From Adiantum capillus-veneris (lineage: Eukaryota; Streptophyta; Polypodiopsida; Polypodiales; Pteridaceae): a DNA stretch of 64,000 bases. Every line of letters begins with the position of its first letter. Within the stretch, counting starts at the first letter, position 1. Shown piece after piece: positions 44,521-56,081 of this stretch. The position numbers and the translations under genes were made by a program. Below the pieces are notes generated by a model. The model was given only the letters and a program-made list of their open reading frames with translations. It made no database searches and was not told the DNA's origin. The stretch is from contig CM043954.1 of assembly GCA_014529385.2 (NCBI GenBank), positions 98,664,747 through 98,728,746 on the forward strand. Direction: 5' to 3'.

Positions 44521-45598
44521 ATCAAAACTAAGAACAGAGAATGAGACCCTCCGCAAACAGCTCCAAGATCTACAAGAGCAATAAAGAAGAGAGACAGAGA
44601 CACCACAAGAAGAATCAGGTGGAGCAGCCATAGAGCTACCAGAAACTGGAGAGGCAACCACAATTGAAGATCCAGCCCCAGTTCACGAGGTGGCCTCGAC
44701 TTCAGGAATCTCTGAAGAAGAAGAACAAAGGCTCCATGACCAAATAGCAAAGTCAACAGAGGAGAGTGCCAAGGCGGAAATGGAATGGGAGAGGAGACTC
44801 TTAATCTCCATTAGACTTCAGGGATTAGACACAAAAGTGCTCCATGAAGAGTGGATGCAACCCAGCCTGCCTTTCCCTTTGATGAAGTTTGAAGTGATAA
44901 AAACGAAAAAGAGAATAGAGGAGGAGCAGTATGTCGCTCTTTACGAAGGCGACATCACAAAAGAGGAACAATCAAAGAAGATTGTAGATTCGCAGCCTAG
45001 ATGGAGGAAAGGTTGGCTGAACAAATACCCAGCCTACCTCATCTACTTGGTAGAGGCACCAAAGGAGATTCGGGAGGATGCAACCTTCTGCCCGGTGCCA
45101 AGAGTCAGAAGCTGGAAAGAGCATGGCAGGATTGCAGAAAAGAAGCCAAATTGGCTTAATTACCCCAGGATGCCAGGACCAAAGGCAGGAGAGAGAATAG
45201 GTAAAGCCTACATGGTGAAAACCCTAACGGGCACCATCAAGCTCTTTACTGGCTCTCCTGACCTTTCGTGTCAGATGCTCAAGAAAATTTGCAGGACTCT
45301 CTTAGCTTGCATTGAAGTGTTCGCGCCAGATAAAACCACGACCTCGAGTCTACTATCGATGGCAGACACAGTGACTGATATGATGTATGATCTTTCATTG
45401 CAGCCTTCTCCAAAAGTGTTGCACCTCCTATACCAGAGGATTATGTTTTTGCCTAGCTTCCACATGCAAACATTCGAAGAAGCTTTCTACACCGGCTTTT
45501 TCACCCACAAAAGTAAAATATTCGGCCCAACCTTGACCATCGGCAACCTACGATACGAATCACATTTGCAGATGCTCAAGACGACAGGACTTTATTGA
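44521..45598 (+). pseudogene. Element C extra ORF, C-terminal part
   Basis: After a one-base frameshift near 44520 the ORF continues (SKLRTENETLRKQLQDLQEQ, TAA at 44582, then the 302-codon frame from 44690). The coiled coil gives way to a globular C-terminal domain of ~230 residues (WRKGWLNKYPAYLIYLVE; PNWLNYPRMPGPKAGERIGKAY; RTLLACIEVFAPDKTTT; FMQTF-like end). I do not recognise the domain. It ends 49 bp before the 3' LTR. Confidence 0.65.
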
Positions 45599-45633
45599 CC
45601 AAGCATAAAAGTCATGTCAGGGACGACATGAAC

Positions 45634-45647
45634 GCGGAGGGGGGGAG
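45634..45647 (+). other. Polypurine tract of giant element C
   Basis: GCGGAGGGGGGGAG abuts the 3' LTR. Confidence 0.9.
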
Positions 45648-45934
45648 TGTTGAGCCAACAGAGGATCACACCCACATTTTTGCTCACACTCATCATTTTT
45701 GTAACCATTGATTGTAATAAATGTCTTTCCGACATTGATTTTGAATTGAGCCATTCATTAAGTAACGGGACTCAATTGAGTTTCCAACTTGTAATCCCGA
45801 AGTAATTTCACTCGCTGATGTAATTAGTTAGAGATGTTCTCACCTCCAAGGCTGATGTATATAAGCCAAAGTTTTGTAACCTAAAAAGAGATTCAGATTA
45901 TTAATCAAGGTGAGTTTTTGAGCGCCGTGACTGT

Positions 45935-46023
<89 letters not shown>

Positions 46024-46647
46024 TTATCTACTTGCTACGCGAGCTACGGAGCCGCCATTGGAGAAGCGACACCGCCATTGTGTTAGCAACGGCGAGAGCT
46101 ACGCACTGATACCAAGAGTGCGCACTATCGGCTTCTATGTGTGGTAAGTTCCTACGAGCTTCGGTGTGAGTTTTCTTCCAACTCGTGTGTCGGAATAGAG
46201 CATGCAACATATCTATAGAACCACAACGAGTAGAGCTACACATTAGTACCATCGGGGTCAAGTTTTGGTCACCTGTATTTTTCGGCCTGTCTTTATACGC
46301 GTTTACCGCACGGAGTGGTTATAGGTTGATTTTGCAGTTCAAGTCTTTAGGGTGTTGTTCTTACCTAGTGCATAGACTTCCCCTTGAGTTTGAGATTGAT
46401 TCAATGATTCTAGATCCTGTTTCGTATAGCATTCGTTCGTAGTACGGATTTCAGTCACTTGCGTATTTTAGAACTTAGATTTGATTTCCTTAGTAGTGAT
46501 TGTCATTAGAAGGTCGAGTAGGTGATTTGACACCCACCTAGTTGTTTCCATGCGCCTGCGGGTCAAGCTCCGTCCTCGTCTGACAAATTCTGTTGTTGGT
46601 TGAGTTCTCGCTATTTAGCTTCCGCTAGCGGCGTAACCGCCTTAACA
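45648..46647 (+). repeat. 3' LTR of giant element C
   Basis: 1000 bp, nearly identical to 27819-28803, with a longer (GA)n tract (45938-46021) and without the 10-bp duplication near the start. Followed by target duplicate GCGCT. Confidence 0.97.
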
Positions 46648-46652
46648 GCGCT

Positions 46653-46853
46653 TGAGAGCCTGAGGCTGCCGCAAGCATGTCTGCACATCAGTCTTCCATA
46701 GTAGAGTGACAAGCTCTACTTGGTGTTTGGGAGACGTCGTCTCCACAAACTTGATCTAAGCATGCATACTACTTCATTTTTGTGCACAAATAAAGAAAAA
46801 GAGAGTCTTATAAGACAAAAATTTTGTTCATTTTTAACATTTTGTACATTTGC
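46653..46853 (-). other. Chromovirus 3' untranslated segment
   Basis: Continuation of 27673-27818 on the far side of the giant element; no gene seen. Confidence 0.7.
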
Positions 46854-47771
46854 TTACTCTTGGGAAGCATTGTAAGCATTGACAAGGTTTAGGTTATCCT
46901 TTAATTGTATGCCTTGCATCCATCTAGCATCTTCAAAAGGATAATTCTTAAATTTAATAAGATATCGTCGGATAGTCTTACCGCCTCTTAATACCTTGTC
47001 TTCATGTCGGAGAATGGACTCGGGTTGCAGCACCTCCTCTTGGTCCTCGATCTCCGGTGGGTCTTCAATAGTTGGTTCTTGAGGTGGCTCTCCTTTGTAA
47101 GGCTTTAATAGGCTCACATGAAAAGCATTGTGTATGAGCCAATGATTGGGCAACTTAAGTTGATAGGCCATGTCATTGATTGGCCTAAGAATCTGGAAGG
47201 GACCATAGTACCTTTTTGCTAATTTAGCAGAGTACTTTTGGTGGCCCGTAGGATTCTTGCCCGTCGTGTGCCTTAATCGAGCCTTGGGAAACTTTAACAA
47301 GACCCAATCGTTTTCTTTAAAGGCTTGGGCTCTTCTGTGCTTGTCAGCAGCAGCCTTTTGCCTTTGCTGTGAGATAGAGATAACATCTTTAATCTTTTGA
47401 AAAGATTCTTGTAGGTCTCGGCTATACTCATCTGCAGCGAAGATCTTCCCATGTACCTTAAGTAGCAAGGGACTTTTTGATCTTCCCTCAATTACCTCGA
47501 AAGGTGCTTTTCCCGTGGAAGTATGTACACTGTTATTGTAAGCATACTCCACTAAGGGTAAGTACTTCTCCCATTGGGATCTTTGATCTACTTCCGTTAC
47601 ATAGGCTTTTAGTAGATCGAGAATTGTTAGGTTAGCTATTTCACTTTGGCCATTCGTTTTTGGATGATAGGCCGAAGAGAAATTTAGCCTTGTCCCTAAA
47701 TTCTCAAAGAGACCCTTCCAGAAATTACTGGTCATTCTAGGATCTCTATCCGACACTATGGACATTGGCAA
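46854..47771 (-). pseudogene. Chromovirus integrase C-terminal half and chromodomain
   Basis: A 305-codon frame starting PMSIVSDRDPRMTSNFWKGLFENLG continues the integrase core (HPKTNGQSEIANLT). The segment for the GPF-type C-terminal domain (AKRYYGPFQILRPIND) and a chromodomain (RRYLIKFKNYPFEDARWM) follow. It belongs to the same protein as the upstream frame; a 22-bp duplication at 47777 moved it out of frame. Confidence 0.92.
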
Positions 47772-47776
47772 GCCAT

Positions 47777-47820
47777 GGTATTTGAAAATTTGTGAAATGG
47801 TATTTGAAAATTTGTGAAAT
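47777..47820 (-). repeat. 22-bp tandem duplication inside integrase
   Basis: Two exact 22-bp copies (47777-47798, 47799-47820). Twenty-two is not a multiple of three, so it shifts the frame between QIFKYH and the following LPMSIVSDRD region. Confidence 0.97.
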
Positions 47821-50800
47821 GAAGAGGGTTGCCATTTGATGGGCTTTGATAGTCTTTTTGACAGGTATAAAATGAGCTTGTTTACTGAACCTGTCTACTA
47901 TCGTCCATATTCCCGTATTCCCATAAATAGACTTAGGCAATCCAAAGATAAAATCCATGGATATGCTCTCCCATGGTGAATTAGGGATTGGCAAGGGTTG
48001 AAGCAATCCAGGTTGCTTCCCTCTATCAAATTTTGTCTTTTGACATACCACACATTTGGAAACATACTCTTGTATGTTCACTTTCATGGTAGGCCAATAG
48101 AAATATGTTTCAATTCCCTTTAAGGTAGACTGAATCCCTCTATGCCCCGCATACGGGGGAGCATGAGATTCATACATTACTTTCTCACGCAGAGAGTTAG
48201 TAACGCATAGTCTATTGCCATAGAGAAGATAACCATCTTGTAAAGTAAATGGTTCTTCTTTCTTCCCTAATGTAAGGGCTGAAATCACATCTCTAAAATC
48301 GGGATCAATAGCATACTCATCTATCATTGAAGATAGATCATTGTGAGTTGCTATGGAAACCGCATTCACTCTCGGCCGTCTTGAGAGTGCATCGGCTACT
48401 TGATTATGCTTGCCAGCAATGTGAGCAATATGAAAATGAAATTGCGAAAGAAAATTTGCCCACCTCATTTGTTTGTCAGAGAGCTTGGTCTGCGTCATGA
48501 AGTACTTAAGACTTTGGTGATCCGTTCGCAGAATGAAAGGAGTCCCCAATAAATAGTGCTTCCATGAGTCTAAGGCATGTAGAACTGCAAGGAGTTCCTT
48601 TTCGTATATGCATAGAGCTTGCTCAACAGGGTCGAGCCTTCGGCTCTCATAGCCTATGGTGTGCCCTTCTTGGAGCAAAACAGCTCCAAGGCAATCACCA
48701 CAAACATCACATTGGACCTCAAATGGTTTTGAGAGATCCGGTAGTGTAAGCACAGGTTGAGAGATAAGCTTTTCTTTAAGCTTTTCAAAAGCATTGTTCT
48801 CCTTAGCAGACCATGTATACCTAACGCTTTTCTTTGTTAGGTCATGTAATGGTCCCGCAATTTGTGAGAACTTTTCTATGAAGCGTCTATAGTATGCACA
48901 CATACCTATAAAGCTTCTTAGTTCATGAAGATTCCTTGGTTTAGGCCATCCTTTTATTACCTCTAACTTGGATGGATCCATTTGGATGCCATCTTGAGAG
49001 ATAATGTGACCTAAATACTGAATCTCTTGCAAGAAAAATTCACTTTTCTTTCGATTAACATAAAGTTTATTCTCTCTTAAAACTTGAAATATTACCTGGA
49101 GGTGTTGCTTGTGTTCCTCCAATGAATTAGAGTAGATGATAATATCATCAAAGAACACTCCAGTGAAGGTTCGATGAGGCCTGAACAGCTTCTCCATCAA
49201 GCGGTTGAATGTGGCTGGTGCATTGGTCAAGCCAAAAGGCATGACAATGTATTCGTAAAGACCAAATGTAGTGCGAAACGAGGTCTTTACAATGTCTTGA
49301 TCAACTATCCTTATTTGATGATAGCCACTCTTTAGGTCAACCCTACTGAAGTAGGTCGATCCTTGTAGCTTATCAAATAGGTCTTCTACCCGTGGAACGG
49401 GAAACCTATTCTTGATAGTGATCCTATTTAGTGCTCTATAGTCGACACACATACGATATGTGCCGTCTTTCTTTTGCACTAATAGCACAGGTGAGCAAAA
49501 TGGAGATGAGCTAGGCCTAACCATGCCCTTCTCAACTAACTCATGCACTTGCCGCATAATCTCCTCTTGTTGAGCTTGAGAAACTCTATAAGGAGGTTTA
49601 TTAGGTGGTGAACTTCCTGGAAGAAGTTCAATTGCATGGTCATCATTACCTCGTTTAGGAGGTAGCTCACAAGGGATGTCGTCAATAAAAACATCTTGAA
49701 ACCCCTTGAGAAAATTGGATAACTCTAATTCCTTTTGGTTGCTTTTATTTTCGTTTGTTAAAGCATTAGGTTCATTTTGAGAATCTTTAACAAAAATCAT
49801 GTACACAGAAATAGAGCTCTTTATTGACTTGTTGAAAGCTGGTGTATGTACAATGGGGATGGTGTTACCCATTTCCTTAGCATCTATATACATGTCTTTT
49901 TCCCTGAACTTAAAGGAGATTCTCCTTTCAGGAAATTTAACATCGGCAGCCAGGCGGTCAAACCATGGTGCCCCTAGGATTACATCCTCATGCTTGAGAG
50001 GAGAGATAAAGAAGTCCTCTTTGTCCACATAGCCTTGGACATGAAGCCTCAATTTCCCAATTAAGGGAGTGACTGAAGCTTCTTGCCCCTTGAAGGCACT
50101 GTCTGCGGGTAGGACATCTGCCATCTCGTAGGATTGTATGCCTAGCTTGGTGGCTAACTCCATAGATATAAAATTGTGAGTAGAACCAGGGTCAAAGAAA
50201 ATAAAAGCATCATGTTCTCTTACCTTTCCCCAAGCATGGCATAGAGGAGATCCTTTGTGGTGAGTTTGGTGAGTCTCATCCTCTTGGATTTCAACCAAGG
50301 AAGCTCTAGGAGGGTCTTGGCGGTTGTTCTTTTGGGGACAAGCGTGGTACGCATGCCCTTGTTCGCCGCACTTGAAACACCGGTTATCCTTACGATAACG
50401 CTCAAGCTCTTCAGGAGAGAGTTTATTCTTACCTTTGTAAACTCCCTTCTCTTTAGCTTTGTTGGAGTTGCCCTTAGGAGACTTTTGGACATTGTCCTTC
50501 CCCTTAGGCTCATTGGAACCCTTGTTTTCCGGGGGCTTATTATTTCTTTTTGCCCCCGTTTGGAAATTGATTCGAGAGGCGACCATAGTGTGGTGTATTA
50601 CCGCCGATATGGTACGTGGTCTTTGGGAGTTGACATACTCCGCCATTTCTTCGGTTAAGCCCGCACAAAATTGTTGCTTTTGCTCTCTAAAATCCAACCT
50701 TTTGAAGACAATGGCTTTGAGTTGTAGGTCCCGAAACTTGTCTACATATTTGTGGATGGATTCATTGGGAGAGAGCTTTAAGCTTCGCCATTCGGTGAGT

Positions 50801-51164
50801 ACTTTTTCTTTGGCATCGGTGGCCAAAAATTGCTTCATAATGGAAGCTCTTAAAGCCTTCCATGTTCGTGGAGCTTCACCATTGGCTCGTAGGCTAGACC
50901 ACCATTGTCTGGCGGACTTTTGAAAGTGCATAGCTACATGGCGTAGCTTAGAGGACTCCGTGAAGCCCTCATCTCCAAACGCTGCATCGAATTGCTGGAT
51001 AAAGGCCAAGACTTTGTCTGTAGCACCAAAGGTACCATCATAGGTAAGGAAAGAGATGCTCTTCCCTCCCTCTTTGAATTTCTTCAACTTGGACGACCTC
51101 TTCGATGCGGCATAGGATTTCCTATGGCCTCTTCTTTTTGATGGTTCAAAGGTTGCACCATCAC

Positions 51165-51345
51165 TTTCTTCAGAGGGTGAAGAATTTGAAGAAGGTGGAG
51201 AAGAGGGTGACCTCTTTCTCACCTTTTTCTTGTCTTGATCTTTGTCATCTTCACCATAGTTTTCATAAGAGGAAGAGGATGAAGAAGATGGAGAAGAGGG
51301 TGTCCTCTTTCTCGCCTTTTTCTTCTCTTGCTTTTTATCATCCCT
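51165..51345 (-). repeat. Internal repeat coding for the Arg/Ser-rich Gag region
   Basis: Two ~95-bp units, each reading GAAGAxGGxGGAGAAGAGGG (by consensus on the plus strand) followed by CTCTTTCTC and CTTTTT, encode the two basic-Ser repeats. Confidence 0.7.
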
Positions 51346-51825
51346 CTTTGAATTGTGGTGGGGAGAAGAATATGATGGTCTTCTCCGCTTTGGTGGTGAT
51401 GGAGAGCGTTTAGCCCGCCGTCTTTGTGGAGCCATCTCCGCTGAGGTGGCGAGAGATTCGCTTCTTTCTCGTTCCTTCAGTGGAGGCTCTTGAGTTCTCC
51501 TTTGGGAAGGAGATACATCATCAAGAAGTAAATTCTTGATCCCTTCATAAGGATTCTCTTCTTCTTCCCGAATCAGAGAGAGACCTCTTTTGGTAGTCTC
51601 ACAAGGAGGCTTCATAGGTGTTCTCTCGTCATGGTGATTAGCTTGGAGAATCCCGTGAGCACGGAGCTGCCGTTGCACTTCACTTTGGAGAGATGGATTG
51701 CCCATGGCTTGTTGAAGCCTAGAAACAAGATAGTTAACAAGCATTGAAGCATCATTAGTAGCTTGCTCATGAGCAAAATCAAAGTTATCAACATTAATTT
51801 CACTCTCTTTACTATTGTCAGCCAT

Positions 51826-52242
51826 TCTAACAACTTTTAGGTGTAAACTTTTTAGGTGTACTTTGGCACTTCAAGCCCCAGTTGCTACTCCTCTTTACCC
51901 CTTTAGAAAAAGCACTCAACCTACTGTACCCGCGGCTCGAATACCATTAATTGCAAGGAATAGAAGAGAGGGTCTTTCGACACCAAAACAGCACCGGCTC
52001 CTGTCAAGCTTCTAATAGCTCAATAGTGGTTAAGCCGTAGGCAAGCCCCGTAGGACTCCACTATTAAGACCATAGCTCTCGACAGTGATGCCCCGTTAAC
52101 TGCACGAAGGCAGGCGCACTGCAAGGCTGAAAAATCCCTATTCTACTTACTCACAGGCAATTAATAATACCAACCATTTGTAGCTAGCTTGAGGACCTCC
52201 CTTCTTGACCAAGAAAAGAGAAACCTTGAGCTCTGATACCAA
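51826..52242 (-). other. Chromovirus leader and primer binding site
   Basis: The minus-strand primer site TGGTATCAGAGCTCAAGG (about 52224-52241) is a textbook initiator-tRNA-Met site, one base from the LTR. The 400-bp leader has no gene. Confidence 0.9.
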
Positions 52243-53655
52243 TGTAACATTTAATGGCCTAATAACTTATGTGTAACGGAAATTAGCATGAACATAGTGG
52301 GCATTTCATTAGAATAGATTCCTAATGAGAATTACAAGAGTGCTTGGGTGGAGAGAGCAACAAAAAGCATAACACCTAGTTAGATAGCATCAACAATACT
52401 TTCAAAAGAGAGAGAAATTAAGCTATTGACAACATTTGAGGACCGGATTTGCATGGAGCCGGTCCCCCCTCCAAAAGGCTTTGTATTATGGTTTCTCCCA
52501 TCAAGAGAGACATTGTACAATACAATTCCTTGTGTTCCTTCAAGACTAGCTAGTGCAATGAAGATGGAAGCTTCATGCACTAAGTAAAACACTTAATCAA
52601 ACACAACTTGAATTATCCCCGTTCTCAGACCCAAGACCTCACACACCTTCGAAGATGGTGAGAGCTAGCAGGGTATGAGAGTAGATTGAGAGGAAGAAGG
52701 AGTATCTTACGAGAAAGATGTACATCTCCTCACATAATCACTCATATTAACATAGCTTAGCTTAGTAATTAGCTTGGTAGAGAAGATGAGCATGCATTGA
52801 AGCTTGGCTCTTGGTTGGATTTGCATCCACATGCCAAGAGAGTGTTGATGTAGGCTTCTATCTCACAAGCTTGGAGTAGGTGATGAGCTCTCCATTAAAG
52901 CTTGGGAGAAGATAGAGTATTCTTTCTTCACACATGGTCAAGTGTGATTGTGTGTGTGTCAATACCAAGCAAAAATCAGCCCCCCCTCTCTCTTGGGCGA
53001 GCCCTTCCTGCTAAATTGGTCTGGCTTTTGCCTCATTGGACCTCCCCAAGTCAAGCCAATGGGTGTTAAGTAGCATAAGAGATAGCCTTCTGACATGTGT
53101 CCCCCTTTCCCCTTTTGTGAGAGCTTTAGGTAATTAAATAATTAAACTAAACTCTCATTGGACCCCTTTGCCTCTTGGCCAATAGGAATCAGGCACACCT
53201 TGTGGGCATCTGGCCTAGGGAGCTGACATGTGTCCCTAATTCCCTTTGTGTAAAGGGAGCCTGTGTGTGTGTGTGTGGCTTTCTCTCTCATCCCCTACTA
53301 AATGGGCTCGCCCCCTCCTTTGTAGGCTTTGAAGAAGACTTTTGTACACACACTAAGCATCCAATTTTCCCTAGGGTTGACCTTTTGGACACAACCTTTG
53401 AATTTTGGAACCTTAGCATTTTGGAAGTCTTAATGGGCTGAACCTTAGGGTCTTTTTAGCCCATTGTTGCACATGGCTCTTTTGCAGATGGCCCCCCCTT
53501 TGGATCCCTATTTTCCCTCCTTTGGATCCCTACTGTGGTCGGTCTGCTAGCTTAACCAATATTCTAGCTTTTTCTCCCCTGGCCTTCCCCACATTAAATG
53601 ATCAGTTTAATATGAGAAAATCATTTAGGAGAATTAGATATTGATTATTATGACA
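52243..53655 (-). repeat. 5' LTR of the minus-strand chromovirus
   Basis: 1413 bp; followed on the plus strand by target duplicate ATGAT. Confidence 0.97.
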
Positions 53656-55501
53656 ATGATGATCTAGTAGATCGTCTCAAAGCTTGACTACTACTCTCTG
53701 CCTTGTCAAGTGGAGCCCTACTAGTGGAAGGTACATCACTAGTCTTTTGAGTTTTCATAAATTATGAGACAATGTCCTCAACCTCTTTGATAAGTTTCTT
53801 GTGCATCTTTGATTCGTTGAAGATAAATTATGAATGGAAAATTACTTTGCTAGATTTTGGGTGCCAAAGATGATATCCCATCTCTCCATCTCCACTATAA
53901 CCAAGGAAAACACATTTGTGTGACTTTGGGTCTACTTTTTTTGAAGCTCTTTGGACACCTGCACATGTCTCACATCCAAAGACACACAAATGATCATAAT
54001 GTGGCTTATTTTTGGACCACAGCTCCTCTGAAATCTAGTACGTCAATGGCGTACTAGTCGATGATATGTACTGTTATCACTATTGCCTCTGCCCAAAATC
54101 CTTGAGTCAGATTTTCCATGGATATCATGGTTGTGACTTGTTCTTGAATTGTTTGATTCATCTTTTCTACAATTCATTATGATTAGTTGTGTAAGGTGTA
54201 GTAAGCAACCTCTTAATACCTCTCTTGCTATAGAAATTCTCAAACTCCTTGGAGATATATTCTCCACCATTATCAATCCTCCAGATTTTGGTCTTCTTGC
54301 TAGATTGATTTTCTACCAGTGCTAAAAAGCAGAGAAAACTTGATCCTTCTGATGCAAAGGATAAGCCCACACGTTCCTAGTGGATCGTAAAGGTCATAAA
54401 ATAGTAGCTCCCCCTAGAGATGTGGTCAGCATAGACCTGCAAACATCACTACAGACAAGCTCTAGTGGCTGCAAATGCTTCTTATTCAATGGTGATGAGG
54501 TGGTACTAGTTTGTTTCATAGATGCAATGCTCACACATAGAAAAATCAAAATTATTTAACACAGCCAAGTAACCAAAAAGATCTAGTGTTTTCATCTCCT
54601 TTTGGCTCATATGGCCTAGCCAGCTATGCCACAACTCAGTAGACAATAGCTAAGCTATGGATATACAATCCTCTTTACACACAAAACATGAAGTAAAGCG
54701 TTCCATGCCTTGAGAATCATAAGATTTACCTTTCTGATTGACCATGAACCATTTCAAACATGGTTATGTAACCCAAGTCATCAAGCTGACCAGTAGATAT
54801 CATACTCTTTGCTAACTTGGGAACATGTATGACATTCTTGACTATGAATTCCATGTGATTGTGCATGACTAGCTCGATGTCTTCAACACCATGTATCTCA
54901 AGCTCATTGGCATCACCGAGCTTTAATTTTCCACGAGTATTTTCACACATAGAGAACCATTCTCTACAAGGTGTCACATGGAAATTGGCTCCATAATTTA
55001 TGAGCCAATTATGATCAAAGCTAACATCTTATGCAATAAGAGCATCTGACTAAGATATGCTATGAAGACTAGAACATATGAGGAGCTATGGACCTCAGGC
55101 ACACGTGCAATCTAAGGAGACTCCAACACATTGAGCTCCTCAATCTTAGCTTTTCCCTTGCCGTCATCGACTTTTTTTTGTCTTTAGACTTTTTCTTCTT
55201 TCTTTGCCATGTACAACAATCTTTGTTTAAATGTCCTTTCTTGTGGCAATGGCAGCACTCGACATTGCACAAAGAACCTCTAGATTTGCTTCTAGAATTT
55301 TCATGATCTTTTCTTTTGGTATGGTTATGAGTGCAACCTCTCTGACCTTTGCCACTAGCAACATATGCATCACCTTGCTTTGCAAACTCCATAGACTTCC
55401 TATGTATCTCTTCACTGAGTAGATTGGAAACTACAACATCGTAGGCGAAATTTTCCTCAAGCCTAGAGTTGCTAATCATTTTGCAAAATATATCCCATAA
55501 A
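53656..55501 (-). pseudogene. Decayed copia element D: Gag C-terminus, protease, integrase
   Basis: Minus-strand fragments give Gag C-terminus and zinc knuckle (ECCHCHKKGHLNKDC, about 55260-55220), the segment after protease (ELVMHNHMEFIVKNVIHVPKLAKSMIST, about 54860-54770), integrase core (KIWRIDNGGEYISKEF, about 54290-54240) and the post-core region (CVFGCETCAGVQ, KCVFLGYSGDGEMGYHLW, about 53985-53850). Many stops. The reading continues at 26254 after removal of the chromovirus. Confidence 0.85.
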
Positions 55502-55729
55502 TGTTACCATGTACATGTGGTAGTGATGTGTGTGAACACACTTAGGACATCCGGGGAATTTTCCCCCTCTTTAGGAGGTTTCCCCCCCCGTGCATTGTAC
55601 ATACGCCCATCACTCTAGGGCTATCTATCTTTCCATTTCACACTAAGTAATACACTCTCTATTGTGTGCCTTGAGCTTTCTTCGTCTTCTCCAAGCTGTG
55701 TGTGTTTTCTTGCAACCCTAATTCCAACA
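55502..55729 (+). repeat. 5' LTR of copia element E
   Basis: 228 bp, TGTTACCATG...ATTCCAACA, directly before the primer site. Confidence 0.7.
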
Positions 55730-56081
55730 ATTGGTATCAGAGTAGGTTGTGTCCTCTCGGGCTTAGTCGCTAGCTGCTCCAGCATACGCCTGCTCACCTT
55801 CTTAGATTTTAGTGAGCTTTGGCAAGCGTTCACAGGTCGGCAAAAATTTCGGGATGGCTCGTAGAGTAGAGTCTCCTCAGATTTTTGATTCGGACTCATT
55901 TTGGCCTCCATTTCCACTACATTCAGTACTACACAAGCTATTTCATCATTTTGTGCAGAATTTTTATTAGTGCATAACAGGTCCCTTACAGTCTTCTATA
56001 GTTTGTGTTATATAGCACGTGTTGTTCTTGCTTTGTTTCTCCTCTTTTTGGACAGTTTTCACATCAAGTGCAACATTTACC

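Larger units (their letters stand above)
27819..46647 (+). mobile_element. Giant Ty3 (Athila/Tat-type) retrotransposon C, 18.8 kb
   Basis: LTRs 27819-28803 and 45648-46647 are almost identical, the main differences being GA-tract length and a 10-bp duplication. The target duplication is GCGCT (27814-27818 and 46648-46652). The primer site TGGCGCCGCTGTCGGGGAC resembles the tRNA-Asp type used by Athila/Tat elements. Order: palindrome-bearing leader, gag with double zinc knuckle, protease, RT, RNase H, integrase with a doubled zinc-binding module, second retropepsin-like domain, internal polypurine tract, palindrome array, an extra ORF, terminal polypurine tract. I see no second (archaeal-type) RNase H, so membership of Tat is uncertain. 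Multiple frameshifts and stops make this copy non-autonomous. Confidence 0.95.
47746..51825 (-). pseudogene. Chromovirus gag-pol (Gag to integrase core)
   Basis: A single 1359-codon frame from MADNSKESEIN. Gag has an Arg/Ser/Lys-rich region with two ~35-residue repeats (KKARKRTPSSP / KKVRKRSPSSP, about residues 150-230), a capsid core (WWSSLRANGEAPRTWKALR) and a zinc knuckle CFKCGEQGHAYHAC (about 481). The protease carries DPGSTHNFIS (about 542), a known variant of DSG. RT has CVDYRALNRITIKNRFPVPR, VMPFGLTNAPATFNRLM and FFDDIIIYS. RNase H and the integrase HHCC region (HAPPYAGHRGIQSTLKGI...CVVCQKTK) and first core Asp (SMDFIFGLP) follow. The end of the frame is scrambled by the 22-bp duplication. 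Otherwise this is one of the best preserved coding sequences in the window. Confidence 0.95.
26260..53655 (-). mobile_element. Ty3 chromovirus element (minus strand), itself split by a giant element
   Basis: LTRs of exactly 1413 bp at both ends (26260-27672 and 52243-53655) and a perfect target duplication ATGAT (26255-26259, 53656-53660). I count about 16 differences between the LTRs, near 99% identity. Internal sequence excluding the nested giant element is about 5.7 kb with a single gag-pol frame interrupted by one 22-bp tandem duplication. It inserted into the integrase/RT region of copia element D. Confidence 0.97.

Noticed and set aside
42270-45598. Extra ORF as a retroviral-type envelope
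   Set aside because: No signal peptide, transmembrane segment or cleavage motif could be seen.
45918-46109. Arg/Glu-repeat ORF
   Set aside because: Translation of the (GA)n tract in the LTR.
34020-50200. DPG in the chromovirus protease as a lost catalytic motif
   Set aside because: DPGSTH is a recurrent variant in plant Ty3 proteases, so it is not evidence of inactivation.
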